Positions 53,445 through 61,631 of a DNA stretch of 64,000 nt are shown in pieces (within the stretch, counting starts at the first letter, position 1; each line of letters begins with the position of its first letter). The DNA comes from Methylobacterium sp. B4 (lineage in GTDB: Bacteria > Pseudomonadota > Alphaproteobacteria > Rhizobiales > Beijerinckiaceae). Both the position numbers and the translations under genes were made by a program. The DNA is taken from contig NZ_QJJJ01000006.1 of assembly GCF_003201865.1 (NCBI RefSeq), forward strand, positions 149,519 through 213,518, written 5' to 3'. Under the pieces are notes generated by a model that was not told where the DNA came from, did no database searches, and was given only the letters and a program-made list of their open reading frames with translations.

Positions 53445-53747
53445 ATGGCTGCTTCTCTGACCGTCGGCGACCTCTTCAAGGCCAAGGCCGTCACCGACGA
53501 GCAGGTGAACACGGCGGTCGAGACGTATCTGACGAGGCCCGAGACATCGGCCCATCCGATCGCGGAGGGCTACACGGTCGACCTCGCCGCTGCCGTCGAA
53601 GGGCATGGCTGGGCGAGCCAGATCGCGGCCAACCCCGCGATCAACCCCGTGCTGAGGCGGGCGGCGGTCCAGACGGCGATCCTGCTGGCGCGGGCGCGCA
53701 AGGCGCGAACCGTGCGCCGGAAGGATCGAACCGCCCCTCTGGCCTGA
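53445..53747 (+). CDS. Hypothetical protein
   Basis: A 100-residue soluble, largely helical protein (SLTVGDLFKAKAVTDEQVNT, then NPAINPVLRRAAVQTAILLA) ending in a basic tail (RKARTVRRKDRTAPLA). It starts 40 bp after the resolvase-like gene and is probably co-transcribed. No family is recognised. Confidence 0.6.
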   Translation: MAASLTVGDLFKAKAVTDEQVNTAVETYLTRPETSAHPIAEGYTVDLAAAVEGHGWASQIAANPAINPVLRRAAVQTAILLARARKARTVRRKDRTAPLA

Positions 53748-53806
53748 GGCATGACGCCGGCCCGGCCCGCCGGGACCGAACCGTTCCGGGCGGGGATGGA
53801 GCCGGA

Positions 53807-54319
53807 TCAGGATTTGGCCGAGCGCAGCCGCTTCAACTCCCACTCGCCCCCGGAGGGCTTGCAGCCGGTGCCGCGCACGAAGCGGCTTTTGACGCCGCTC
53901 GCAGCGCCGCCGACCACGGAGGCGAGGAAGTCGCGGCAGATCTCGTCGCCCGCCACGTAGGGCAGGCCGGTCGGGTTGACCGAGCCGCGCATCGCGGATT
54001 CCGGGTTCTCCCACTTCACCGGGCGCCCGTTGCCCTGCGGATCGAGGGCGACCGAGAGCGCAGCGTGGGCGCGCCGCCAATCCTCGGTGTCGAGGTCGCC
54101 GCCGAAGCTCGCGGGGCGCTTGAGAATGCTGCCGGTGACCAGGGGTTCGGGCGCGGTCGGCGCCTCCTCCGCCCTGAAGGACAGGATCGGCCCGCTGCAG
54201 CCCGCGCAGGCGGCGACGAGGCCGGCCGTCAACAGGCGCCCCACGATCCCGGACACGGATCGGGAGGCGGGCGCCGCCGGCTGGACTTTGCGAGGGACTT
54301 TACACAGACGCAGACGCAT
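53807..54319 (-). CDS. Secreted lipoprotein-like protein, RT0821/Lpp0805 surface-protein type
   Basis: A 170-residue exported protein. A basic N-terminus is followed by a hydrophobic core ending at a lipobox-like LVAACAGCSG, so it may be lipid-anchored at Cys of GC-S. The C-terminal part contains EICRDFLASVV, then RFVRGTGCKPSGGEWELKRL. This Cys...GTGC-x3-G-x-W pattern is shared with the RT0821/Lpp0805 family. The function is unknown. It is divergent from pdxH. Confidence 0.72.
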   Translation of the reverse strand: MRLRLCKVPRKVQPAAPASRSVSGIVGRLLTAGLVAACAGCSGPILSFRAEEAPTAPEPLVTGSILKRPASFGGDLDTEDWRRAHAALSVALDPQGNGRPVKWENPESAMRGSVNPTGLPYVAGDEICRDFLASVVGGAASGVKSRFVRGTGCKPSGGEWELKRLRSAKS

Positions 54320-54407
54320 TACACCTGAACTCGAGGCATACGGGGAGTCCGACAGGGTGTGCCGCCCAACGTCGGTGCCCCCCGACCCGGCTGCCACAGG
54401 GAAGAAA

Positions 54408-55052
54408 ATGGCCAGCGATCGGTTAAGAGACGGTGATCCCGACGGACATGCGGTCCACCCTGAGGATTTCACGTTGTCGTCAGATCCCTGGGCGCTGTTC
54501 GCCGCCTGGATGGCGGAGGCGGAAGCCTCCGAGCCCGTGGACGCCAACGCCATGGCGCTGGCCACCGCCGGCCCCGACGGCCTGCCCGACGTGCGGGTGG
54601 TGCTGCTGAAGGGCCTCGATCCCCGCGGACTCGTCTTCTACACCAACGCGGAATCGGCCAAGGGCGGGCAGCTCGCCGCCAACCCGCAGGCCGCGACCGT
54701 GCTCTACTGGAAGTCGCTCGGCCGGCAGATCCGCACCCGCGGCCCCGTCTCCCCGGTCACGCCCGAGGAGGCCGACGCCTATTTCGCCAGCCGCCACCGG
54801 GACAGCCGCATCGGCGCCCATGCGAGCCGGCAGTCGCGCCCGCTCACCGACCGCCCGACCCTGATGGCCGAGGTCGCCGCGCTCTCGCAGCAATACGAGG
54901 ACGGCCCGGTGCCGCGCCCCGAGCACTGGCTGGGCTACCGCATCGCGCCGGTGCAATTGGAGTTCTGGCAGAACGGCGCCTACCGCCTGCACGACCGGGT
55001 ACGCTTCACCCGGGCGGGCGACGGCTGGACCCGGTCGCGGCTCTATCCCTGA
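54408..55052 (+). CDS. pdxH: Pyridoxamine 5'-phosphate oxidase
   Basis: A 214-residue FMN enzyme that oxidises pyridoxine or pyridoxamine phosphate to PLP. The signature includes MALATAGPDGLPDVRVVLLK, GLVFYTNAESAKGGQLAANP, VLYWKSLGRQIRTRG and the C-terminal EFWQNGAYRLHDRVRF. These carry the FMN- and PLP-phosphate contacts. The start MASDRLRDGD at 54408 is chosen. PLP is needed by both desulfurases of this window, although the genes are unlinked. Confidence 0.94.
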   Translation: MASDRLRDGDPDGHAVHPEDFTLSSDPWALFAAWMAEAEASEPVDANAMALATAGPDGLPDVRVVLLKGLDPRGLVFYTNAESAKGGQLAANPQAATVLYWKSLGRQIRTRGPVSPVTPEEADAYFASRHRDSRIGAHASRQSRPLTDRPTLMAEVAALSQQYEDGPVPRPEHWLGYRIAPVQLEFWQNGAYRLHDRVRFTRAGDGWTRSRLYP

Positions 55053-55076
55053 GATTTCTTCGCGAGGGGCGGCCGG

Positions 55077-55469
55077 TCAGGCCATCACCGAGCGGATCGC
55101 CGAGACCAGCCCTTCCTCGGAATAGGGCTTGCGGATGAACAGGCCGTCCGGCGGTATGTCGCCGGGCGCGGGCCGCACCTTGCCGGAGGTGATGATGATG
55201 CCGATCCCCGGCCAGCGCCGGGCGATGCATGCGGCGAGCTTGATGCCGTCGATGCCCAGCGGCATGTCGATGTCGGTCACGACGACGCGCACGCCCTCCC
55301 CCGCATCCTCCCCCTCGTCGAGCACACGGATCGCCGCGTTGCCGTTGGAGGCCTCGCAGGTCGCGTAGCCGGCATCCTGGATCATCTCGACCGCGGCCTG
55401 ACGGGTGACGACGTCGTCCTCGACGACGAGCACGACCGGCCTCGCTTCCGCTTCGCTCACGCGCTTCAT
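55077..55469 (-). CDS. Single-domain response regulator
   Basis: A 130-residue receiver with no output domain. The acidic pair is in VVLVVEDDVVTRQAA, the phospho-acceptor is Asp66 in VVVTDIDMPLGIDG, and the switch Thr/Lys are in IIITSGKVR and LFIRKPYSEEGL. It is similar in layout to the receiver at 51040-51426 (DIDM / DLDM motif), 3.6 kb away, and could serve the same HWE kinase. It is convergent with pdxH. Confidence 0.9.
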   Translation of the reverse strand: MKRVSEAEARPVVLVVEDDVVTRQAAVEMIQDAGYATCEASNGNAAIRVLDEGEDAGEGVRVVVTDIDMPLGIDGIKLAACIARRWPGIGIIITSGKVRPAPGDIPPDGLFIRKPYSEEGLVSAIRSVMA

Positions 55470-55738
55470 GCCCCCCGAAATGCCCGCAAGCCTCGTCCCC
55501 CGCTCGCACGAAGGCCGGACGGGGGCAAGCGCACGATGGCCTTCGCGGGCCTCCGTGCGAGCGGAGGTAACGGACGCGGAGCCCGGGGCGTTTCGTGAAA
55601 ACGGCTTTTCGGGCGCCTTTCGCAATGCAGCGCCGACCCTGGATTTCCGGCAGGGCGCGGCTTAGACCATGTGTCGAAGGCCCGCGCTCGCGCGCTCACC
55701 GCGGCGCTTTTTTCGAAGCGGGCAGCGAGGAACCGGCC

Positions 55739-56491
55739 TTGGCCTCATCCAACGACCGTCGACGGGTGATGCTGCTCACCGGCGCCAGCCGGGGCATCGG
55801 GCACGCCACCGTCAAACGCTTCTCCGCCGCGGGCTGGCGGGTCATCACCTGCTCGCGCCACCCCTTCCCCGAGAACTGCCCCTGGGAGATGGGACCGGAG
55901 GATCACCTCCAGGTCGATCTGGCGGATGCGGCCGACACCGTGCGCGGCGTGCGCGAGGTGGCCGAGCGTCTCGCCGCCGAGGGCGGCCTGCTGCACGCGC
56001 TCGTCAACAATGCCGGCATCTCGCCCAAAGGCCCGGAGGGCGAGCGCCTCGGCGCGCTCACGACCGAGTACGAGGACTGGGCCCGCGTCTTCCAGGTGAA
56101 CTTCTTCGCGCCGATCCTGCTGGCGCGGGGCCTGTGCGACGAGCTGACCCGGGCGCGCGGCTCGATCGTCAACGTCACCTCGATCGCCGGCTCGCGGGTC
56201 CACCCCTTCGCGGGCGCCGCCTACGGCACCTCGAAATCGGCGCTCGCCGGGCTGACCCGGGAGATGGCCGCCGATTTCGGGCCGCTGGGCGTGCGCGTCA
56301 ACGCGATCTCGCCGGGCGAAATCGACACCTCGATCCTCTCGCCGGGCACCGACAAGCTCGTGCAGCAGATCCCTCAGCGCCGGCTCGGCACCCCGGACGA
56401 GGTGGCCAAGGCGATCTACTTCCTCTGCACCGAGGCCTCCTCCTACGTGAACGGCGCCGAGCTCCACATCAACGGCGGCCAGCATGTTTGA
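55739..56491 (+). CDS. Short-chain dehydrogenase/reductase
   Basis: A 250-residue classical SDR. It has the TGASRGIG cofactor motif, the NNAG strand (ALVNNAGISPKGP), catalytic Ser in NVTSIAGS and Tyr-x3-Lys in AAYGTSKSAL. It ends NGAELHINGGQH. The start at TTG 55739 is supported by a GAGGA sequence 7 bp upstream; ATG at 55769 would cut into the cofactor fold. The next gene overlaps its 3' end by 8 bp, so an operon with the exported protein and NUDIX genes is likely. The substrate is unknown. Confidence 0.85.
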   Translation: MASSNDRRRVMLLTGASRGIGHATVKRFSAAGWRVITCSRHPFPENCPWEMGPEDHLQVDLADAADTVRGVREVAERLAAEGGLLHALVNNAGISPKGPEGERLGALTTEYEDWARVFQVNFFAPILLARGLCDELTRARGSIVNVTSIAGSRVHPFAGAAYGTSKSALAGLTREMAADFGPLGVRVNAISPGEIDTSILSPGTDKLVQQIPQRRLGTPDEVAKAIYFLCTEASSYVNGAELHINGGQHV

Positions 56492-57620
56492 CCGCCGGGC
56501 GGCGCTCGCCGCCCTGCTGTGCCTGGTGACCCTCCCCGCGGGGGCGGAGGCCGCGCGGGTCGAGCCGGTCGCCCTGCCCTTCGCCGTCAAGGCAATGCGC
56601 GGCCCCGGCAGCGAGGTCGCCCTCTCGGTCGCGACCTCGGGGCTGCTGCCGCTCGCCCGCGCCCCCGCCAGCGCCGACCCGAAGGCCGCGGGCCCGGCCG
56701 GGCCGCCCCCCATCGTCGTGGTCTGGGGCGAGGGCGGCGGGGCCGTGCTCAGCCTGGAGGGCGAAACCCTGCGCACCACGCTGATCGGCGCGGAAGCCGT
56801 CGAGGGCTTCGCCGCCGCCGAGACGCCGCGCGGGGCCGTGCCCGGCTCGCGCCGCGCCCTCGACGGCCCCTTGAGCGCCTACCTCACCGGGCCGACCCGG
56901 GCGCTCGGCGGCGCGCCGGGCCAGGGCACGGTCCTGACCCTGCGCGAGCGCCAGCCTCTGGGCGTCACCGCCGAGCCCAAGGCGGTGCCGGTGACGACCC
57001 ACACCCTGGCGCCGGGCGAGGCCAGCGTCTTCGCCGGCCGTACGCCCCGCATCACCCGCCTCGACGGCCGCCCGGCGGTGGTTGCCGTCACCGCCCAGGG
57101 GCCGGCGGGCTCCGCCCTCGCGCTCGCGCGCAAGCAGGCGGATGGCGCCTGGACGCTCGCGGCCGCCTCGCCGCCGCAGGCCGGCCGGGGTCCTGAGGGC
57201 GCGCCGCTCGCGCTCGCCGGGCTGGCCGACTTCGCCGGGACCGGCACGCCCCAGATCGCCGCGATCCGCGCCCCCGAGGGCGAGGGCGTGCTGCAGTTCT
57301 GGCGCATCGCCGACGGGACTTTCAGCCTCGCGGGCGAGCTGCCGGGCTATGCTGGCCCGGTGGCGGGCGAGGAGGCCGACCTCGCCGCCGCCGTGCCCAG
57401 GGGCGGCAACCCGCCCGAACTCGCCCTGCCGGTGGCGGGCCGCGGCGCGCTCGCCCTCGTCTCCGCGAAGGGCGGTGCCCCCCGGGAGCGGCTGCGCTTG
57501 CCCCTGCCCGCTCCGGCCGCCCACGGCGTCGCCGTGCTCGACGCGAGCGGGAGCGCCAAGAAGATCCTCGTCGGCCTCGCCGACGGGCGCCTCGTCGCGG
57601 TGGCGGCGGACGCACCATGA
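56484..57620 (+). CDS. Exported protein with VCBS/FG-GAP-like repeats
   Basis: A 378-residue protein with a signal peptide (MFDRRAALAALLCLVTLPAG). The mature part is built from beta-rich repeats of the type ALADFAGTGTPQIAAIR, ALALARKQADGAWTLAAASP and ILVGLADGRLVAVAAD, as in FG-GAP/VCBS blade proteins. It would be periplasmic or surface-exposed, perhaps a beta-propeller. It overlaps the SDR gene by 8 bp and the NUDIX gene by 4 bp. No enzymatic motif is seen. Confidence 0.72.
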   Translation: MFDRRAALAALLCLVTLPAGAEAARVEPVALPFAVKAMRGPGSEVALSVATSGLLPLARAPASADPKAAGPAGPPPIVVVWGEGGGAVLSLEGETLRTTLIGAEAVEGFAAAETPRGAVPGSRRALDGPLSAYLTGPTRALGGAPGQGTVLTLRERQPLGVTAEPKAVPVTTHTLAPGEASVFAGRTPRITRLDGRPAVVAVTAQGPAGSALALARKQADGAWTLAAASPPQAGRGPEGAPLALAGLADFAGTGTPQIAAIRAPEGEGVLQFWRIADGTFSLAGELPGYAGPVAGEEADLAAAVPRGGNPPELALPVAGRGALALVSAKGGAPRERLRLPLPAPAAHGVAVLDASGSAKKILVGLADGRLVAVAADAP

Positions 57621-58075
57621 GCGGGTCGTCCGAGGAAGACGGGCGGCTGTTTCCGGCCCGTCCGCTGATCGGCGTGTCGGTCGCGGTGATCCGCGAGGGG
57701 CGCGTGCTGCTGGCCGCCCGGGCCAACGAGCCGATGCGCGGCGTCTGGACCCTACCGGGGGGCCTCGTGGAGGCCGGCGAGTCGCTCGCCGCGGGCGCCC
57801 TGCGCGAGTTGCGCGAGGAGGTCGGGTCGCTCGCCGAGGTGGTCGGCCCGAGCCTGACACCCACCGAGATCATCCTGCGGGACGAGGCGGGCCGTGTCCG
57901 CCACCATTACGTGATCCACCCCCACGCCGCGCTGTGGCGCGGGGTCGAGCCGGAGCCGGGGCCGGAGGCGCTGGCCGTGCGCTGGGCCGCCCTCGACGAG
58001 ATCGCGGGCTTGCCCACCACCCCGGGACTGATCGACACCCTGCGCGAGGCGTTTTCACGGGTGGAGCACGGTTGA
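57617..58075 (+). CDS. NUDIX hydrolase
   Basis: A 152-residue NUDIX pyrophosphohydrolase with an intact box (residues 49-71: GGLVEAGESLAAGALRELRE followed by EVG) matching the consensus. The N-terminal PLIGVSVAVIREGRVLLAAR strand is typical of ADP-ribose or nucleoside diphosphate-sugar enzymes. Its ATG overlaps the stop of the exported-protein gene by 4 bp (ATGA). It contrasts with the degenerate NUDIX domain of the NrtR-like regulator at 41605-42360. Confidence 0.9.
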   Translation: MSGSSEEDGRLFPARPLIGVSVAVIREGRVLLAARANEPMRGVWTLPGGLVEAGESLAAGALRELREEVGSLAEVVGPSLTPTEIILRDEAGRVRHHYVIHPHAALWRGVEPEPGPEALAVRWAALDEIAGLPTTPGLIDTLREAFSRVEHG

Positions 58076-58097
58076 CGATGGCGGGAGACGGCACGGC

Positions 58098-58586
58098 ATG
58101 AGGCGCGGCGAATGGGGCGTTCGCGCGGGCGGGGCGAGGCTGCGGCTCGCCGCGTTGCTGGCGCTCGTCCCCCTGACGCTTGTCCCCCTGGCCGAGGCGA
58201 CAGCCCAGCGCTCGGCGCCGGCCCGCGCCGCGACGAAGCCGCAGGAAAAGGAGAAGGAGCCCCCGCCGCCCGCCGAGCCGCCGCCCGCGCCCTACGATCG
58301 CGACCTGCTGCGGCTCTCCGAGATCGTCGGGGCGCTGGCCTTCCTGCGCAATCTCTGCACCGCACCCGACGCCGCCGAGTGGCCGGCCCGGATGAAGGCG
58401 ATCCTCGACACGGAAGGGGTGACGCAGAGCCGCCGCGACCGGCTGGCCGGCGCCTATAATCGCGGCTTTCGCGGCTACAGCCTGACCTACCGGGTCTGCA
58501 CCCCGGCCGCGGGCGAGGCGGCGCGCCGCTACATCGCCGAGGGCGAGCGCCTCTCGCACGCCATCGCCGGGCGATTCGGGGGGTAG
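58098..58586 (+). CDS. TIGR02301-family exported protein
   Basis: A 162-residue protein with a signal peptide (LAALLALVPLTLVPLAEATA). A Pro/Glu-rich linker then leads to a conserved domain: YDRDLLRLSEIVGALAFLRN with Cys in LCTAPDA, then SRRDRLAGAYNRGFRGYSLT with a second Cys in YRVCTPAAG. The two cysteines probably form a disulfide. The family is conserved in Rhizobiales, function unknown. It lies 22 bp after the NUDIX gene. Confidence 0.82.
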   Translation: MRRGEWGVRAGGARLRLAALLALVPLTLVPLAEATAQRSAPARAATKPQEKEKEPPPPAEPPPAPYDRDLLRLSEIVGALAFLRNLCTAPDAAEWPARMKAILDTEGVTQSRRDRLAGAYNRGFRGYSLTYRVCTPAAGEAARRYIAEGERLSHAIAGRFGG

Positions 58587-58769
58587 GCGTGGCCGCAGAG
58601 CCGCGCCTGTGGCGGACGCGACACAGGACCGGGTCGTTGCAAAAATCGATCGCAATTGCACATCGGCGTTAACCTCTTCGCAATTCCCGGCTTCCCGGCC
58701 CGTCAAGGCTGCCGTATCGTGGCGATGTCTTGCCGGCACCGTTCCGGCCGAGAAGCGAAGCCGCCCGCC

Positions 58770-59024
58770 ATGATCCACGATACCGACACCGCTGCCTTCG
58801 ACATCGATGCGGAGAGCAAGCGCCTCGCGCTCGGCCTCGTGACGGAGGCCTTCGCGGAAGGCTGCCTCGATGGGATCGACGGCGACTGCATGGCCCAGGC
58901 CGCCCTGTTCGCGGCTTTCCAGGAGCTGGTCGCCACCTACGGCGAGGACGCGACCGCCCGCTACGCCGAGACCCTGCCCGAGCGCATCCGCGGCGGCGGC
59001 TTCACCACGACGCTGCAGCATTGA
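58770..59024 (+). CDS. Small hypothetical protein
   Basis: An 84-residue acidic helical protein: MIHDTDTAAFDIDAESKRLA, then LVTEAFAEGCLDGIDGDCMA and EDATARYAETLPERIRGGGF. It has two cysteines 10 residues apart. It starts at the only ATG consistent with a conserved-looking N-terminus. It lies 180 bp after the TIGR02301 gene and is possibly independent. Family not recognised. Confidence 0.6.
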   Translation: MIHDTDTAAFDIDAESKRLALGLVTEAFAEGCLDGIDGDCMAQAALFAAFQELVATYGEDATARYAETLPERIRGGGFTTTLQH

Positions 59025-59154
59025 GGAAAGCGATGTCGGCCACCCCGGCATCGACGACGAGAATCTCATAAACCGTCCTCCCCCTGAGGCGCCGCAGCGC
59101 AGCGGCGGCCTCGAAGGGTGGGATGACGTCCGGCTGATCCCCTCGGCTTCTTTG

Positions 59155-59244
59155 GTCATTGCGAGGCGAAGCCGTGGCAATCCAGGGCGCGGCCTTTCCT
59201 GAAATGCCGCGCCGCTGAATCGCTTCGCTGTCGCTCGCGACGAC
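59155..59244. repeat. Dispersed imperfect palindrome, family A copy 3
   Basis: About 90 bp: GTCATTGCGAGGCGAAGCCG at 59155 and the inverted partner ending CTCGCGACGAC at 59244, with the shared CAATCCAGGGCGCGGCCTTT core. It is intergenic between a small hypothetical gene and the 3' end of the dihydroorotase-like gene. The rest of the 288-bp gap holds no gene. Confidence 0.75.
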
Positions 59245-59312
59245 GGAGCAGGGCCAAACCCGAAGCGTTCGGCCGGCGATGGGAAGAGGCGGCGCGAAGG
59301 AGACCCGACCCG

Positions 59313-60665
59313 TCACCGCGCGGCGGGCAACGCCTCCTCGAACACCACCGCCTCGCCCCGCGAGGGGTTGGCCAGTTCGCCCTGCCACATCACCGGCGTG
59401 CCGCGCACCACCGTGCCCACCGGCCAGCCGGTGACGGTCACGCCGTCATAGGGCGTCCAGCCGCATTTCGAGGCGATCCACTCGTTGCGGATGGTCTCGC
59501 GGCGCTTGAGATCCACCACGGTCACGTCCGCGTCGTAGCCGAGCGCCAGCCGCCCCTTCCGGGCGATGCCGAACAGGCGCTTGGGGCCGGCGCTCGTCAG
59601 GTCCACGAACCGGGCGAGCGAGAGCCGTCCGGCCGCCACATGGTCGAGCATGATCGGCACCAGCGTCTGCACGCCGGTCATGCCGGAGGGGGAATCCGGG
59701 TAGGGCTTGGCCTTCTCGTCCAGCGTGTGCGGCGCGTGGTCGGAGCCGAGCACGTCGACCACGCCCTGGGACAACCCGCGCCAGATCCCTTCGCGGTGGG
59801 CCGCGTCGCGCACGGGCGGGTTCATCTGCACCAGCGTGCCGAGCCGGGCATAGGCTTCCGTGCCGTCGAGCGTGAGGTGGTGCGGCGTCGCTTCCACGCT
59901 CGCGACATCCTTGGCCTCGGCGAGGATCGGCATCTCGTCGGCGGTCGAGATGTGCAGGATGTGGATGCGGGCCCCCGTCTCCCGCGCCAGCGCGATCAGG
60001 CGCTGCGTGGCCTTCACCGCGACCTCGGGCGAGCGCCAGACCGGGTGCGAGGCGGGATCGCCGGGAACGCGCAGACCCTTGCGGTCGCGCAGCATCGGCT
60101 CGTCCTCGGAATGGAAGGCGGCGCGTCGGCGGATGCGGCTCAGGATCTCGCGCACGCCGGCATCGTCCTCGACCAGGAGCGAGCCGGTGGAGGAGCCGAT
60201 GAACACCTTGATCCCGGCCGCGCCCGGCAGGCGCTCCAGGTCGGCCACCGCGCCCGCATTCTCGTGGGTGCCGCCGACCCAGAAAGCGAAGTCGCAATGC
60301 ATCCGGTGATGGGCGCGGGCCACCTTGTCGGCGAGCGCCTGCGCGCTCGTCGTCTGCGGGTTGGTGTTGGGCATCTCGAACACCGCCGTGACGCCGCCCA
60401 TCACCGCCGCGCGCGAGCCCGTCTCCAGATCCTCCTTGTGGTCGAGGCCGGGCTCGCGGAAATGCACCTGGCTGTCGATCACCCCGGGCAGGAGGTGCAG
60501 GCCGCGGCAATCGCACCGCTCGGCGGCCGAGGTCCCGGACAGATCGCCGATGGCGGCCACGCGTCCGGCGCGGATGCCGAGGTCCGCGCGATGCTCGCCA
60601 TCATGGTTCACCAGCGTGCCGCCGGACAGGACGAGGTCCAAGGGGGCTTCGATCGGCGCTTCCAT
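59313..60665 (-). CDS. pyrC: Dihydroorotase (class I-like, altered metal motif)
   Basis: A 450-residue amidohydrolase of pyrimidine synthesis (carbamoyl aspartate to dihydroorotate). The signature LLPGVIDSQVHFREPG has Gln66 at the first histidine of the usual HxH; His68, Arg70 and the EMPNTNP loop are kept. Later metal and catalytic stretches LHISTADEMPIL, ATPHHLTLD and VLGSDHAPHTLDEKAK (with the catalytic Asp) are intact. Some alphaproteobacterial enzymes share the Q-x-H form; whether it alters activity is unknown. No pyrB is adjacent. It is divergent from ygfZ. Confidence 0.87.
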   Translation of the reverse strand: MEAPIEAPLDLVLSGGTLVNHDGEHRADLGIRAGRVAAIGDLSGTSAAERCDCRGLHLLPGVIDSQVHFREPGLDHKEDLETGSRAAVMGGVTAVFEMPNTNPQTTSAQALADKVARAHHRMHCDFAFWVGGTHENAGAVADLERLPGAAGIKVFIGSSTGSLLVEDDAGVREILSRIRRRAAFHSEDEPMLRDRKGLRVPGDPASHPVWRSPEVAVKATQRLIALARETGARIHILHISTADEMPILAEAKDVASVEATPHHLTLDGTEAYARLGTLVQMNPPVRDAAHREGIWRGLSQGVVDVLGSDHAPHTLDEKAKPYPDSPSGMTGVQTLVPIMLDHVAAGRLSLARFVDLTSAGPKRLFGIARKGRLALGYDADVTVVDLKRRETIRNEWIASKCGWTPYDGVTVTGWPVGTVVRGTPVMWQGELANPSRGEAVVFEEALPAAR

Positions 60666-60776
60666 CGGGCTCTCCCGGTTCGTTTGTCGCGATTGAGACG
60701 CGGATGGGCGCGGCTTATGTCAGGCGTCCCACGCGCGCAACGCCGCCGTCCTTTTGCTGCGCCCCGAGGAGATGCC

Positions 60777-61631
60777 ATGCCGATCGCCCTGCTGCCGGAC
60801 CGCGCCGTCATCGCCGTGTCGGGGCCGGAGGCGCTGCCCTTCCTGCAAGGCATCCTCACCTGCAACGTCGAGACGCTGCCGGAGGGCGAGGCGCGGCTCG
60901 GCGCGCTGCTGACGCCGCAGGGCAAGATCCAGTTCGATTTTCTGGTGTCCCGCGCCGGGGATGGCTTCCGCCTCGACGTCGCCGCGGAGCGGGTGGCCGA
61001 CCTCGTCAAGCGGCTCGGGCTCTACCGTCTGCGGGCCAAGGTGAGCGTGGCCGCCGAGCCGACGCTGGGTGTGGCCGCCGCCTGGGATGGGTCCGAGACC
61101 GCCGCCGAGACGGCCCGCATGCGGGACGGGCGCCTGCCCGCGCTGGGCGAGCGGCTGTATTTCGAAGCGGGCGCCTTCTCGGCGGATGCGACGGAGGACG
61201 ATTACCACGCCCACCGCATCGGCCTCGGCGTACCAGAGGGCGGACGCGACTTCACCCTCGGCGACGCCTTCCCGCACGAGGCGCTGATGGACCAGCTCGG
61301 CGGCGTCGACTTCAAGAAGGGCTGCTATGTCGGCCAGGAGGTCGTCTCGCGCATGCAGCACCGCGGCACCGCCCGCACCCGCATCCTGCCCATCGTCTAC
61401 CGCGACGGCCCGGCGCCGGCCCCCGGCACGGAGGTGACCGCGGGCGCGCGCAGCCTCGGCGTCACCGGCAGCGCGGCCGGCGGGCGGGGCCTCGCCGCGA
61501 TCCGTCTCGACCGCCTCGGCGATGCGCTCGCCGCCGGCGAACCCGTGCGGGCGGGCGGCACCATCGCGGGCGTCTACAAGCCCGATTTCGCCACCTTCGC
61601 CTTCCCCGCCGACACGGCCGCCGCCGGATGA
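60777..61631 (+). CDS. ygfZ: Folate-binding iron-sulfur maturation protein YgfZ
   Basis: A 284-residue GcvT-fold protein. The folate-binding N-terminus has VIAVSGPEALPFLQGILTCN and the hallmark KGCYVGQEVVSRMQHRG (KGC-Y-x-GQE) carries the conserved cysteine. It helps maintain certain iron-sulfur enzymes, such as the radical SAM MiaB, using tetrahydrofolate. The start at 60777 (MPIALLPDR) is preferred; an ATG 5 bp upstream is in another frame. Its stop overlaps the start of tag (ATGA). Confidence 0.92.
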   Translation: MPIALLPDRAVIAVSGPEALPFLQGILTCNVETLPEGEARLGALLTPQGKIQFDFLVSRAGDGFRLDVAAERVADLVKRLGLYRLRAKVSVAAEPTLGVAAAWDGSETAAETARMRDGRLPALGERLYFEAGAFSADATEDDYHAHRIGLGVPEGGRDFTLGDAFPHEALMDQLGGVDFKKGCYVGQEVVSRMQHRGTARTRILPIVYRDGPAPAPGTEVTAGARSLGVTGSAAGGRGLAAIRLDRLGDALAAGEPVRAGGTIAGVYKPDFATFAFPADTAAAG

